In this document: positions 26,594-35,866 of the stretch, one piece after another | Numbering within the stretch: the first letter of the stretch is position 1 | Layout of the letters: the number at the start of each line of letters is the position of its first letter | Origin: Methanococcus vannielii SB | Lineage (GTDB): Archaea > AGJL01 > Methanococci > Methanococcales > Methanococcaceae | NCBI RefSeq assembly: GCF_000017165.1 | Contig: NC_009634.1 | Location: 1,656,049 to 1,720,048 of the forward strand | DNA length: 64,000 nt | Reading direction: 5' to 3' | Notes under the pieces: model-generated | Seen by the model: the letters and a program-made list of their open reading frames with translations, nothing else | What the model was told of the DNA's origin: nothing | Databases searched by the model: none | Made by a program: the position numbers and the translations under genes

Positions 26594-27868
26594 ATGGGAG
26601 AAATTATACTTAAACTAAAATATGATGGCACAATGCCTTTAGAATGTGAAGTAATCACGCCAGATACTTTTGAAGGAAAATCAAAAGATGAAATTAGTGC
26701 TTTAAAAGTATTCAGGGGCCCAGAAGAGCTTCTTCTTTCGGACGTTTTCGAAATTTCGGGAGATTTCACATGTTCAAAGGAAAATATGGTAATCAAAATT
26801 TTAGGGAATGCTGGAAATGTAAAACTAATTGGTTACCAAATGACTGCAGGTAAAATCATAGTTGAAGGCGATGCTGGTTTTCACATTGGCTGTGAAATGA
26901 AAGGCGGAGAAATTATTGTAAATGGAAATGCTAAGCACTGGGCAGGGAGAGAAATGGAAGGGGGACTCCTTCACATCTTTGGAAATGCTGGTGACCACGT
27001 TGGCAGTTCATACCGCGGTAGATGGGAAGGAATGCTCAATGGTACCATCATAGTTGAAGGCGATGCTGGATACCATGTTGGAGATGGCTTAGTAAATGGT
27101 AAAATAATAGTAAAAGGTAACGTTGGAGGATTCTGCGGCGTTAAACAGAACGGCGGATTAATATACGTCGGCGGAAATGCATTTAGAACCCTCGGGGTAG
27201 AAATGAAAGGCGGAACAATTGTTGTCTGCGGAAAAGTCATGAATTTTGCACCTGGCTTTGAATCAGCAGGAATTGTACGTGATTTTGAAACCGATCTTAC
27301 AGGTTATGCAATTCCCAATAAACTAATAGTTTTTAAAGGCGACTATGCATTCTATCCAAAACCTAAAGGAAAACTTTATTTATCCCTATCAGAAAACTCT
27401 GAATTATTAAATGATAGAATGCCTGCTGAAGAAAGACCTATTGAGTTTGTTGGAAACGCATTAACGGTTGTACTCAATACTGGAAGTACAATTGAGGAAG
27501 GTAAGGTCATTAAAGGTGGAAAAAAATACTATCCTGAGTATGTAAAAGAAGCAGCATACTGTGAAATACACCCTGATGACTATAATTTGCTTGGAAGACC
27601 TGAAAAGGTTAAAGTTATCAGCCAAGACCAAAGGTATAGTGTAGTAGTATACGTAAAACCTTCAGATGATGTTTTAAGGAGAAATGCGTTTATTCCAAGA
27701 GGAGTATGGGCAAATTCAATAATTGATGCTTTATCAGGAAGTACTGGATCTCCAGTATATAAGGGAGGAATCGTGTATATCGAACCTTCAGATGATGAAG
27801 TATACCATGCAGAATATATTATTGACAACATCTACAAAGGTGAATCAAATGGCAAGTCAAACATTTAA
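26594..27868 (+). CDS. fmdC: Formylmethanofuran dehydrogenase subunit C fused to a subunit D domain
   Basis: 424 residues. The first ~270 form the glycine-rich beta-helix of FwdC (repeats such as GNAGDHVG, GDAGYHVG, GNVGGFCG), also found in glutamate synthase. The last ~150 (ALTVVLNTGSTIEEGK ... LSGSTGSPVYKGGIVYIEP) match FwdD, the molybdopterin-dinucleotide-binding C-terminal domain. Such a C-D fusion is known for FmdC of the molybdenum enzyme. ATG 26594 lies five bases after GGTGA, itself at the fmdA stop. It overlaps fmdB by 20 bp. Confidence 0.92.
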   Translation: MGEIILKLKYDGTMPLECEVITPDTFEGKSKDEISALKVFRGPEELLLSDVFEISGDFTCSKENMVIKILGNAGNVKLIGYQMTAGKIIVEGDAGFHIGCEMKGGEIIVNGNAKHWAGREMEGGLLHIFGNAGDHVGSSYRGRWEGMLNGTIIVEGDAGYHVGDGLVNGKIIVKGNVGGFCGVKQNGGLIYVGGNAFRTLGVEMKGGTIVVCGKVMNFAPGFESAGIVRDFETDLTGYAIPNKLIVFKGDYAFYPKPKGKLYLSLSENSELLNDRMPAEERPIEFVGNALTVVLNTGSTIEEGKVIKGGKKYYPEYVKEAAYCEIHPDDYNLLGRPEKVKVISQDQRYSVVVYVKPSDDVLRRNAFIPRGVWANSIIDALSGSTGSPVYKGGIVYIEPSDDEVYHAEYIIDNIYKGESNGKSNI

Positions 27869-29177
27869 GGATATAATATGTCCTGTATGTGGCGGTGCAT
27901 GTGATGACATTGAAGTAGTTTGGGATGAGGAAACTCGTGACTTAACTGTTAGAAATGCATGCAAAATGGGCGCTGCAAAGTTTGGGGAAGTTATAAGCCA
28001 CCACAGAATAATGTCACCACAGATAAGGAAAAATGGAGTACTTGTTGATGTTTCGTGGGACGAAGCAATAGAGAAAGCTGCAGAAATTTTGGCAAATTCA
28101 AAAAGACCTCTTCTTTACATGGGTGCAGAAACATCGTGTGAAGCAATGGAAGTAGGTCTTCACATGGGCGAATATATCGGTGGAATAGTTGATTCTTGCT
28201 CAACAGTGTGTCACGGACCTTCCTTAATGGGGGTTCAAGAAGCTGGAAAACCTGGCGCAACTGCTGGGGAAACAATGAACAGAGCTGACGTTGTCATATA
28301 TTGGGGAACCAATCCAATGGACTCAATGCCAAGACATTTGTCAAAGTATGCACTATTTCCAAAAGGATACTTTGTAGAAAAAGGGAGGCTTGGAAGAACT
28401 GTTATAACCGTAGACCCAAGAAGAACTGCAACTGCAAAAGCATCCGATATACACGTTCAATTAAAGCCAAACTCTGATTATGAGATGTTTTCAGCACTTT
28501 TAATGGCAGTAAGAGGTAAAATGCCTCACCCGAGTGTTGAAAAAGTAACTGGTGTTCCCGTAGAAACGATATTACAGGCTGCTGAAATAATTAAAAACTC
28601 GAAATTCACATCAATTTACGGCGGTCTCGGGTTACCTGCATCAGATGGTAGACATAGAAATATTGAATGTGTATTGACGCTTGTAAAAGAGCTTCAAAGA
28701 CACACAAAAGTTACAATTGGTTTAATTAGGGGCCACTGTAACGTTGCAGGATTTAACGTGCTTGCATCGTATCTTTACGGATTCCCATTCGGACTTGACT
28801 TTGCAAGGGGCTATCCAAGATATAATCCTGGAGAATATACTGCAAACGATGTTTTACGAGAAAAAGAAGTTGATGCAGCACTTATCATGGCGTCAGACGT
28901 TGGTGCACACTACCCACAGGAATCAGTAAGCCACTTAAAAGACATTCCTGTAATAACTTTAGATATTGCACCATGTCCCTCGACCTCAGTTGCAGACGTG
29001 GTCTTACCGGGTGTTTTGGATGCACTTGAGTGTGATGGTACGTTTTATAGGTTTGATGAAATACCAATCTACTTCAAACCGTTTACAAAATCTCCATTTA
29101 CATTCACACAAAGTAACGAGGACACTCTAAAACAGTTGTTTAAGAGAGTAAAAGAACTTCGTGAACAAAAAAAGTAA
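27849..29177 (+). CDS. fmdB: Formylmethanofuran dehydrogenase subunit B (molybdopterin catalytic subunit)
   Basis: 442 residues. CPVCGGACDD plus a later NACKMG bind the [4Fe-4S] cluster. SCSTVCHGPS carries the metal-binding active residue at Cys121, encoded TGT rather than TGA, so this is the cysteine and not a selenocysteine form. The protein reduces CO2 to formate at the molybdopterin site. ATG 27849 lies five bases after GGTGA inside fmdC, so the two are translationally coupled. The Fe-S subunits F and G are not in the window and must be encoded elsewhere. Confidence 0.93.
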   Translation: MASQTFKDIICPVCGGACDDIEVVWDEETRDLTVRNACKMGAAKFGEVISHHRIMSPQIRKNGVLVDVSWDEAIEKAAEILANSKRPLLYMGAETSCEAMEVGLHMGEYIGGIVDSCSTVCHGPSLMGVQEAGKPGATAGETMNRADVVIYWGTNPMDSMPRHLSKYALFPKGYFVEKGRLGRTVITVDPRRTATAKASDIHVQLKPNSDYEMFSALLMAVRGKMPHPSVEKVTGVPVETILQAAEIIKNSKFTSIYGGLGLPASDGRHRNIECVLTLVKELQRHTKVTIGLIRGHCNVAGFNVLASYLYGFPFGLDFARGYPRYNPGEYTANDVLREKEVDAALIMASDVGAHYPQESVSHLKDIPVITLDIAPCPSTSVADVVLPGVLDALECDGTFYRFDEIPIYFKPFTKSPFTFTQSNEDTLKQLFKRVKELREQKK

Positions 29178-29258
29178 AAATATTTTAGTATTTATTTTTT
29201 TAATATTTTTTAAAATCGTTAAAATAGATCATTTAATGAAAATTAAATTTAAATTAAG

Positions 29259-29351
29259 TATTAATTAATCATTAAGGAATATTTATTCAAAAGGATGCTT
29301 GCCTTGTTTGTAATGTATTAATTAATCATTAAGCATTAATTAATCATAAAG
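29259..29351. repeat. Three copies of an ATTAATTAATCATWAAG repeat
   Basis: TATTAATTAATCATTAAG occurs at 29259-29276 and 29316-29333; a variant at 29334-29351 runs into the last codons of moeA. The repeats fill the gap between the convergent fmdB and moeA genes. They may act in transcription termination or be remnants of slippage. Confidence 0.5.
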
Positions 29352-30461
29352 CCAAACTTCGACATCTCCTTCCGCAATTTCAATACCTTCTTTTAGCTCA
29401 ACAATTCCATTAGAGTATGCAATCGAAGTTATATGACTTGAATCTTTAAATACTGGATTTACAAACCCATTTTGATAAATTACCGGTACATAAAATCTTT
29501 TATCCACTTCTTTTTTAAATTCACCAAGTATTTTAGCACTAACGATTTTTTTACAGTTTTTAGAGTGTGAATATCGGCATATTAATGGGTATATAAATAA
29601 ATAAGAACAAATTATACATGAAGTTACTTTTCCCGGAGTACAAATTATCGGAATTCCATCGATTTCTCCTGCAAGAACTGGTTTTCCAGGCCTCATTTTT
29701 ACGCCATGAAATAGGACTGTTCCAAGTTCATTAACCACATCTGGAGTATAGTCTCTTTTTCCAACAGAAACACCTCCTGAAGTAACTATAATATCGTAAT
29801 TTAAACCTTCAAGTATTTTATTTCGTAATTCGGCCCTATCATCTTTGGATACCCCTAAAAATACGGGAATTCCCCCTGCTTTTCTTACAATTCCTGCAAT
29901 CGTTTTTGAATTCACATCAGAAATTTTTTCAAGTTCATCACCAGTTGAAATTATTGCAACTTTTGGAATTTTATAAACTTTTAATTCAGAAATTCCCAAG
30001 GATGCTAAAAGTCCAACATTTCTTTCGTTAATTGTACTACCTTTTTCTAAAACAAGCTGTCCTGAAACAATATCTGAGCCTTTTTCAACAATATATGTAC
30101 TTTCAGGTATGTCAAAAACGGTTATAATATTCCCCTCAAGTTTAGTATTTTCAATTGGAATTATGCAGTATGCATTTTTAGGAACTTTTCCACCAGTTGC
30201 AACAAAAACACACTGATTTTTTTCAATATTTACGTTTCTAAGATCCCCTGCATGAACTTCATCAATAACTGTATAATGCTCAAGAAATGGGGCGGTAACC
30301 GCATAGCCGTCCATGTTAGACTTTCTAAATTCGGGAATGTTAGACTTAGATACGATATCTTTAGCTAAGATTCTACCGTAGGCGTCAAAAAGGCTTATTT
30401 TTTCCGTTTTTTCAAAATTAAATTTTTTCAAAATATGTTCTGCTTCAGGAACTGATATCAT
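29340..30461 (-). CDS. moeA: Molybdopterin molybdenumtransferase MoeA
   Basis: 373 residues. NMDGYAV in domain III, SGGVSVGKRDYTPDV in the active-site MoCF-like fold, and a PGKP loop are all present, so the protein looks complete. It inserts molybdate into adenylylated molybdopterin. Start at ATG 30461 with AGTGA four bases upstream; a TTG 12 bases earlier is the alternative. It is convergent with fmdB and divergent from modA, so it is the probable molybdenum-specific MoeA. A second, fused MoeA is at 59990-61840. Confidence 0.88.
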   Translation of the reverse strand: MISVPEAEHILKKFNFEKTEKISLFDAYGRILAKDIVSKSNIPEFRKSNMDGYAVTAPFLEHYTVIDEVHAGDLRNVNIEKNQCVFVATGGKVPKNAYCIIPIENTKLEGNIITVFDIPESTYIVEKGSDIVSGQLVLEKGSTINERNVGLLASLGISELKVYKIPKVAIISTGDELEKISDVNSKTIAGIVRKAGGIPVFLGVSKDDRAELRNKILEGLNYDIIVTSGGVSVGKRDYTPDVVNELGTVLFHGVKMRPGKPVLAGEIDGIPIICTPGKVTSCIICSYLFIYPLICRYSHSKNCKKIVSAKILGEFKKEVDKRFYVPVIYQNGFVNPVFKDSSHITSIAYSNGIVELKEGIEIAEGDVEVWLYD

Positions 30462-30647
30462 GTTTTCACTCAAGGTTTTGACATGTAAGAGATAAGTTAT
30501 AGATGATGAATAGATAACGTATATTAATTACTCAAATAATAAGTACTTAATCAATATGCATTACATTATATAAATACTTTACATTAAATTTTGTTCATTA
30601 ATTCAAAATGTTGTATTAATAAAGCAAAATTATATATATTAGTAAAT

Positions 30648-30663
30648 AATAGTAATTACTATT
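30648..30663. promoter_or_regulatory. Perfect 16-bp palindrome in the modA/moeA divergent promoter
   Basis: AATAGTAATTACTATT, directly after a TATA-like TTATATATATTA (30630-30641), so it should overlap the modA transcription start. Its half-sites AATAG and CTATT are the same as those of the fmd leader palindrome. A repressor responding to molybdate or tungstate could bind both. Confidence 0.6.
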
Positions 30664-30712
30664 TTGTTAAAAAAGTAACTATATACTATTAATATATCTA
30701 AGTGGTGAAACA

Positions 30713-31483
30713 ATGAAAGGGCATATCATTTTTGCAGGTGTTCTTGCATTAATGCTACTATTTGCAGGATGTATTTTAGAACCTGCTGAAGAAACGAAAA
30801 TAACAGTTTCTGCTGCTTCAAGTTTAACTGAAGCTTTTACAGATATAAAAACTGAATTTGAAAAAGATAATCAAAATATTAAAGTTACATTGAATTTTGG
30901 AGCATCGGGTTCATTAAGGCAGCAAGTTGAGGCTGGGGCTCCAGTTGATGTGTTTGCATCGGCTTCAGAAAGCCACGTAAATATACTTGAAAAGGCAAAT
31001 TTAACTTTGAAGGATTCAAAAGCTATTTTTGCAAAAAACAGCCTTGTACTAATTGTTCCAAAAGGTAATCCTTTGAAAATTTCATCTGTAACTGATTTAA
31101 AAAATGCTAATGTGACAAAAATTGCAATTGGAAACCCTGAAACTGCACCTGTTGGAAAATACACGAAAGAATCTTTATTAAAAATGGAACTTTGGGATAA
31201 TTTAGAGCCAAAAGTAGTTTATGGTGAAAATGTAAGGCAGGTTTTAACATACTTGGAAACTGGTGACGTTGATGCAGGATTTGTTTACATGACAGATGCA
31301 AAAATTGCAAAAGAAAATACTATTGACGTAATAACTACTGTTCCTACAGTAACTGAAATTATTTACCCAGTATGCATTATAGATTCGTCTAATAATAAAA
31401 AAGAAGCACAAATTTTTGTAAATTATTTAAAAAGTGAAACTGGAAAACGAATATTGTTAAATTATGGTTTTACTGTAAATTAG
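30713..31483 (+). CDS. modA: Molybdate ABC transporter, substrate-binding lipoprotein
   Basis: 256 residues. A lipoprotein signal ends in LLFAGC with Cys20 as lipid anchor. ModA family motifs follow: TVSAASSLTEAF, NFGASGSLRQQVEAGAPVDVFASAS, GDVDAGFVYMTDA. It captures molybdate (or tungstate) outside the membrane. GGTGA lies four bases before ATG 30713. The modB gene begins 9 bp downstream. Confidence 0.92.
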   Translation: MKGHIIFAGVLALMLLFAGCILEPAEETKITVSAASSLTEAFTDIKTEFEKDNQNIKVTLNFGASGSLRQQVEAGAPVDVFASASESHVNILEKANLTLKDSKAIFAKNSLVLIVPKGNPLKISSVTDLKNANVTKIAIGNPETAPVGKYTKESLLKMELWDNLEPKVVYGENVRQVLTYLETGDVDAGFVYMTDAKIAKENTIDVITTVPTVTEIIYPVCIIDSSNNKKEAQIFVNYLKSETGKRILLNYGFTVN

Positions 31484-31492
31484 GGATAAACT

Positions 31493-32158
31493 ATGGATTC
31501 AATCATTTTCCCATTATTTCTTACATTAAAAATTTCTTTTATTTCTACACTTTTTGTAGTACTTTCGGGGGTCATTATTTCGTATTTTCTTGTAAGAAAA
31601 CAGTTTTTTGGGCGAAATTTTTTAGAAGTTTTGGTAACTATGCCAATGGTTTTACCGCCAACAGTTTTAGGGTACCTTCTTGCACTACAGCTTGGCAGAA
31701 ATGGGCTTATTGGTGGATTATATTATAATATTACGGGAAAAGGATTACTATTCACATGGCAAGCTGCAGTAATTGCTGCATTTATTGTATCTCTTCCATT
31801 AATGATTAGAACAACAACTGCAGCAATTTTAGCAGTAGATAGGGAATTAGAATATGTATCATATACTCTAGGAAAAACGGAACTTGAAACAGCACTTAAA
31901 ATAACGTTACCATTATCAAAAAAAGGAATAATTGCAGGGTCGATCCTTAGTTTTGCACGTTCTGTCGGGGAATTTGGTGCAACATTAATGGTTGCAGGAA
32001 ATATTCCTGGAAAAACGAATACAATGTCTTTATCAATTTATCAGGCATTTCAGACGGGAAATTATGAAATGGCGAATTTTTTAGTTATAATATTAATATT
32101 AATGTCATTTTTTACAATATTCTTCACAGAATTATTTATAAACAAGTTAAAATTATAA
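31493..32158 (+). CDS. modB: Molybdate ABC transporter permease
   Basis: 221 residues, five or six membrane helices, with MPMVLPPTVLGYLLA and the cytoplasmic coupling loop EFGATLMVAGNIPGKT that contacts the ATPase. Translation from ATG 31493 after AGGGA. A ModC ATPase is expected next but the following gene is a TetR regulator, so the ATPase must be encoded elsewhere or shared. Confidence 0.92.
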   Translation: MDSIIFPLFLTLKISFISTLFVVLSGVIISYFLVRKQFFGRNFLEVLVTMPMVLPPTVLGYLLALQLGRNGLIGGLYYNITGKGLLFTWQAAVIAAFIVSLPLMIRTTTAAILAVDRELEYVSYTLGKTELETALKITLPLSKKGIIAGSILSFARSVGEFGATLMVAGNIPGKTNTMSLSIYQAFQTGNYEMANFLVIILILMSFFTIFFTELFINKLKL

Positions 32159-32289
32159 CATTTTTAAAATTCTTTTAAAATCATTATTTTATTCTACAGG
32201 TACAATGTTATTTTACCTTATTTAACTTTTTAACTTTTTTATACATTTTTCAGTTAATTTTATATATCAAAACTGCAATGTATCATACA

Positions 32290-32309
32290 TACCTTCTGGT
32301 AGGTAGGTA
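32290..32309. promoter_or_regulatory. Possible TetR auto-operator
   Basis: TACCT (32290-32294) and AGGTA (32301-32305) form an inverted repeat just before the tetR start, with a second AGGTA-like copy that also serves as ribosome-binding sequence. Binding here would block the tetR and exporter promoter. Short, so tentative. Confidence 0.35.
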
Positions 32310-32311
32310 AA

Positions 32312-32926
32312 ATGACAACAAAAGAAAACATAATTTTACAAGCATCATCACTATTTCTTAAAAAAGGATACAAACAAACGTCTTTAAATGAAATCGCAGA
32401 AAATGTGAATATAACGAAAGGTGGAATCTACCACTATTTTAAAGATAAACACGAGCTTTTTTTAGAAATGGTGCATTACTTTAAGTTAACATTTGAAAAC
32501 TTGTTTTTAGAAATGGAAAATGAGTCTTCTCTTGAAAATTTGCTTAAAAATTACTTTAAGCACGTTGAAATACTAGAATTAAAGTTAGTTGAAGATTTAA
32601 AACTTTCAAACGAAGATATTAAAAGATATTCTCAGCTACAGTCCAGATTTTTTTTGGACGCTCAGGTTTATGGCCCTAAAGATATAGATTTTCAATTGTA
32701 TAATGTAAAGGGACGTAGAATGTATGATATTTTAAAGAAAAAAGTAGAAGAAGCAAAAATTGGTGGTGAAATTTTAAAAGATTTGGATGTTGAAGAAACA
32801 TGTATTGAAGCAATGGCAATTTTTGACGGATACATTGTTTTAAAACGATTATCTTTAATTGAAAATGCTTATTATTACGGGAACCGGAGTATTGGCCGAT
32901 TTTGGAATAGGATTAAAACGGAATGA
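32312..32926 (+). CDS. TetR family transcriptional regulator
   Basis: 204 residues with the TetR helix-turn-helix at 10-48 (ILQASSLFLKKGYKQTSLNEIAENVNITKGGIYHYFKDK split over helices 1-4). The C-terminal helical domain would bind a hydrophobic effector. It stands 80 bp upstream of the RND exporter gene in the same direction, so exporter control is likely. Confidence 0.9.
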   Translation: MTTKENIILQASSLFLKKGYKQTSLNEIAENVNITKGGIYHYFKDKHELFLEMVHYFKLTFENLFLEMENESSLENLLKNYFKHVEILELKLVEDLKLSNEDIKRYSQLQSRFFLDAQVYGPKDIDFQLYNVKGRRMYDILKKKVEEAKIGGEILKDLDVEETCIEAMAIFDGYIVLKRLSLIENAYYYGNRSIGRFWNRIKTE

Positions 32927-33006
32927 GTTTTATTGCAACAGTAAAGGCAAAAATTTATTCTTACTGATTATGAGCCTACTTGAAGGCATAACTAATGGTG
33001 ATTTAA

Positions 33007-34173
33007 ATGAAAATTGAAAAATTGCTGTCCGATATAGCCCGAGTTTCTGAAAAACACCCTGTAAAAGTACTTGCCCTAGCAATGATTGTTACAATATTGA
33101 TGGGATTTTTAGCAACAGGCATTAAATCGGTTACTGACTATGAAAAAATGGTTCCTGACACTGAACCTGTAATCATAGCTTTAAATGAAATAAGAGATGA
33201 ATTTGGCGGGACTGAAACTATAATGCTTGGAATAAAACTTGCACCGTCAGACAGTCCTGAAAAAGTGACCGATATTCGTGATCCTCGTGTTTTGGAACTC
33301 GTGAAATTTTTAAAGCAGGATCTTTCAAGTATTGACATGGTAACCTCAGTTAGTTCTGGAGCTGAAGTAATAATTGCTCAAAATAATGGTGTGGTTCCAA
33401 ACGATATTAATACTGTAATTTCAATACATAATAGACTTCCAGAAAGTTCCAAATCCAGCATATACAATAGCGATTATTCAATGGTCGTAGTTTATGCAAT
33501 GACTGATGCAGGAACTGAAGATAAAAAAGCAGTCGTAAAAGAAATTAATTCACGGATTAATGAAGCACCAATTCCCCCCGGAATTCAGGTAATTACAACA
33601 GGAACTCCAGCATTAAGTGAGCTTGTAAGTAGGTTAATGAAAGAAAGCCAGTCGGTAACTGGGGCTGCATCACTTCTTGCAATATTTTCAATACTGTTTC
33701 TATACTTTAGAAAAGTTGTAAAAGCACTTTTACCATTAATTCCCGTAGTTGTTGCAATTATATGGGCGGCAGGTTCAATGGCATTACTAGATATTCCGTT
33801 AGATACTGCAACTTCAGTAGTAGCTTCATTACTTTTGGGGCTCGGGATTGACTATGGTGTGCACTTATACCATAGATACGAAGAAGAGAGAAAAGACGGA
33901 AAAACAATTGCACAAGCCGTAGATATTTCGGTAGTAAGTACCGGAAGTGCAGTTATAGTAACAACCGCAACAACAGTTGCAGGATTTGCAGCACTTACAA
34001 TTGCACCTCTTTCAATGATGGCAAACATGGGTAAAGTCTGTGCACTGGGTATATTTTACTGCATGGTTTCAGTTATAGTGCTTCTTCCACCGCTACTTGT
34101 GGTAGAGGAGAGATATATTGACCCCTTAATGAAAAAAATTACCTCAAAATTAAAAGGTGATTCTAATGAATAA
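33007..34173 (+). CDS. Half-size RND family exporter (HAE3/MMPL-like)
   Basis: 388 residues, about half a normal RND protein. One membrane helix lies at the N-terminus (about 18-38), then an outer-face domain to about 205, then five helices with the proton-relay-like GLGIDYGVHLYHRYEEER. Half-size RND proteins assemble as dimers of halves. SD GGTGAT before ATG 33007. It overlaps the next gene (CARDB protein) by 8 bp, which suggests they work together. Substrate unknown; hopanoid/lipid-like molecules are typical of HAE3. Confidence 0.82.
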   Translation: MKIEKLLSDIARVSEKHPVKVLALAMIVTILMGFLATGIKSVTDYEKMVPDTEPVIIALNEIRDEFGGTETIMLGIKLAPSDSPEKVTDIRDPRVLELVKFLKQDLSSIDMVTSVSSGAEVIIAQNNGVVPNDINTVISIHNRLPESSKSSIYNSDYSMVVVYAMTDAGTEDKKAVVKEINSRINEAPIPPGIQVITTGTPALSELVSRLMKESQSVTGAASLLAIFSILFLYFRKVVKALLPLIPVVVAIIWAAGSMALLDIPLDTATSVVASLLLGLGIDYGVHLYHRYEEERKDGKTIAQAVDISVVSTGSAVIVTTATTVAGFAALTIAPLSMMANMGKVCALGIFYCMVSVIVLLPPLLVVEERYIDPLMKKITSKLKGDSNE

Positions 34174-35728
34174 CATATCTAAAATAATTTTATCAATTAG
34201 CTGTTTACTGCTGCTGTTTTTAAATGTAAACGCACTTGAAATAAACGAACCGCAGTTTAATCCAAATATTATACACCCTGGAGACGACGTAGACGTATGG
34301 ATTAAATTAACAAATAATGAAAGGTCCGGTGAATCGATAGAAAATTTAAGAGTAACTGTTAATTCAAAATATCCATTTGAATTAAAACAAGTAAATCCTA
34401 AAAAAGGAGTTTATGAAATATCCCACTTAAATGAAGGAGAAAGTGACACTGCATACTTTAAACTACACATAAGTAATGATGCATCAACAAGAGACTACAG
34501 GCTTGATGTAACTGTTTCGTATGACATTGTAGAATATAGGGGCGGAAAAAAAGAAGTAATTTCAAGAGAATATACAAAAATATACTATATTCCAGTCTAT
34601 GGTTTAGCAAACTTTGAAATAAATTCAAATGGAGTTACAATAACTCCTTCAAGAACAGAAGAAGTAAAACTTAGCGTATCAAACATGGGAACCGGAACTG
34701 CAAAGCAAACAACACTTACAATTGGTTCAAATAACATGATAAACCCTATTGATACAACAAAGTATTATCTTGGAAATATTGATTCAGGAAGTACGACTTC
34801 ATTTAATGTAAAGCTTCACGCAAGTCAAAATACAAAAGAAGGTTCTTATTTAATTCCCGCAACATTAAACTGGATTGATGAAGATGGAACTGAAAAATCT
34901 GAAAATATAAACATAGGGTTTGTAGTTAGGGGAGACATAAATTTAGGAATTTCAAACGTTATAACTGAACCAAGGGAAATAAAAGCACAAGACACCTATG
35001 TTAGAATTGATGTAGATTTTACAAACAATGGACATGGGGAAGCTAGAAATATACAAATTGATATGCTAAATGAATATCCATTCAGGGACTCATGGAGTAA
35101 TGCAAACTTTAAAAACATAGGAACATTAACGTCTGGCGATGTAAAAACTGGAACATTTTATATTGATGTCGATAAAGATGCAAAATCTGGAACTTATAAA
35201 ATTCCTTTAAAAATAACGTATTTAGATATATTCAACAATGAACACGTTGAAATTCACCACGTAAATATCTTTTTAAAACCAAAAGCAGTACTTGAAATTG
35301 TACCTGAAGTTTACGTTTTAAAAGCAGGTCGTGAGAATAAAATTCTTCTAAAAGTTCAAAATAATGGAACACAAAAAGCAGAAAGCGTAAAAATAACTGC
35401 AATTAAAAATACTGCTCAACCATTTGATTACCCTCAAAAAACAGATTCAATTGGAACACTTGGAATAAATGAAACCGGCCAAGGAATATTGGTAATCGAT
35501 GTTGATAAAAAAGCAGTTAATAAAGACTACTTTATTAACATTGAGATAAGAAGTGTTGGAGATTCAGAACAAGGAGATAATAATGTATACCTTTCACAAA
35601 AAACTGTGAAAGTTAAAGTTGAAGGAAGAAATAAGTCTATTACAATACCTGCAGCTTTAATTGTATTAATAATAGGATTTGGCGGATATTACGTATATAA
35701 CAAACGTAAAAAAGGAAGAAGTGATTAA
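34166..35728 (+). CDS. Secreted CARDB/S-layer-like protein (COG1361 type), membrane anchored
   Basis: 520 residues. Signal peptide (residues 1-24, ISCLLLLFLNVNA), three or four repeated Ig-like beta domains with N(N/M)G motifs (VSNMGTGTAKQT, FTNNGHGEARNI, VQNNGTQKAESV), then a C-terminal helix (IPAALIVLIIGFGGYYV) and basic tail. The start at ATG 34166 is five bases after GGTGA within the RND gene. Probably an extracytoplasmic partner of the RND exporter. A similar protein is paired with an ABC exporter at 41025-42314. Confidence 0.78.
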   Translation: MNNISKIILSISCLLLLFLNVNALEINEPQFNPNIIHPGDDVDVWIKLTNNERSGESIENLRVTVNSKYPFELKQVNPKKGVYEISHLNEGESDTAYFKLHISNDASTRDYRLDVTVSYDIVEYRGGKKEVISREYTKIYYIPVYGLANFEINSNGVTITPSRTEEVKLSVSNMGTGTAKQTTLTIGSNNMINPIDTTKYYLGNIDSGSTTSFNVKLHASQNTKEGSYLIPATLNWIDEDGTEKSENINIGFVVRGDINLGISNVITEPREIKAQDTYVRIDVDFTNNGHGEARNIQIDMLNEYPFRDSWSNANFKNIGTLTSGDVKTGTFYIDVDKDAKSGTYKIPLKITYLDIFNNEHVEIHHVNIFLKPKAVLEIVPEVYVLKAGRENKILLKVQNNGTQKAESVKITAIKNTAQPFDYPQKTDSIGTLGINETGQGILVIDVDKKAVNKDYFINIEIRSVGDSEQGDNNVYLSQKTVKVKVEGRNKSITIPAALIVLIIGFGGYYVYNKRKKGRSD

Positions 35729-35866
35729 AAACGAATAATTTATTTTTTTATTTTATTTTATTTTATTTTATTTTTTTAGTTATAATTCTAAAATTCTAAA
35801 AGATTATATTCTAAGAATTTTAATTTAATAATTAAACTAAATAATATTATTTTGGAGAGGGTTATT

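Noticed and set aside
28197-28214. Selenocysteine in FmdB
   Set aside because: Methanococci make selenoproteins, but the active-site codon is TGT (Cys121) and the frame has no internal TGA.
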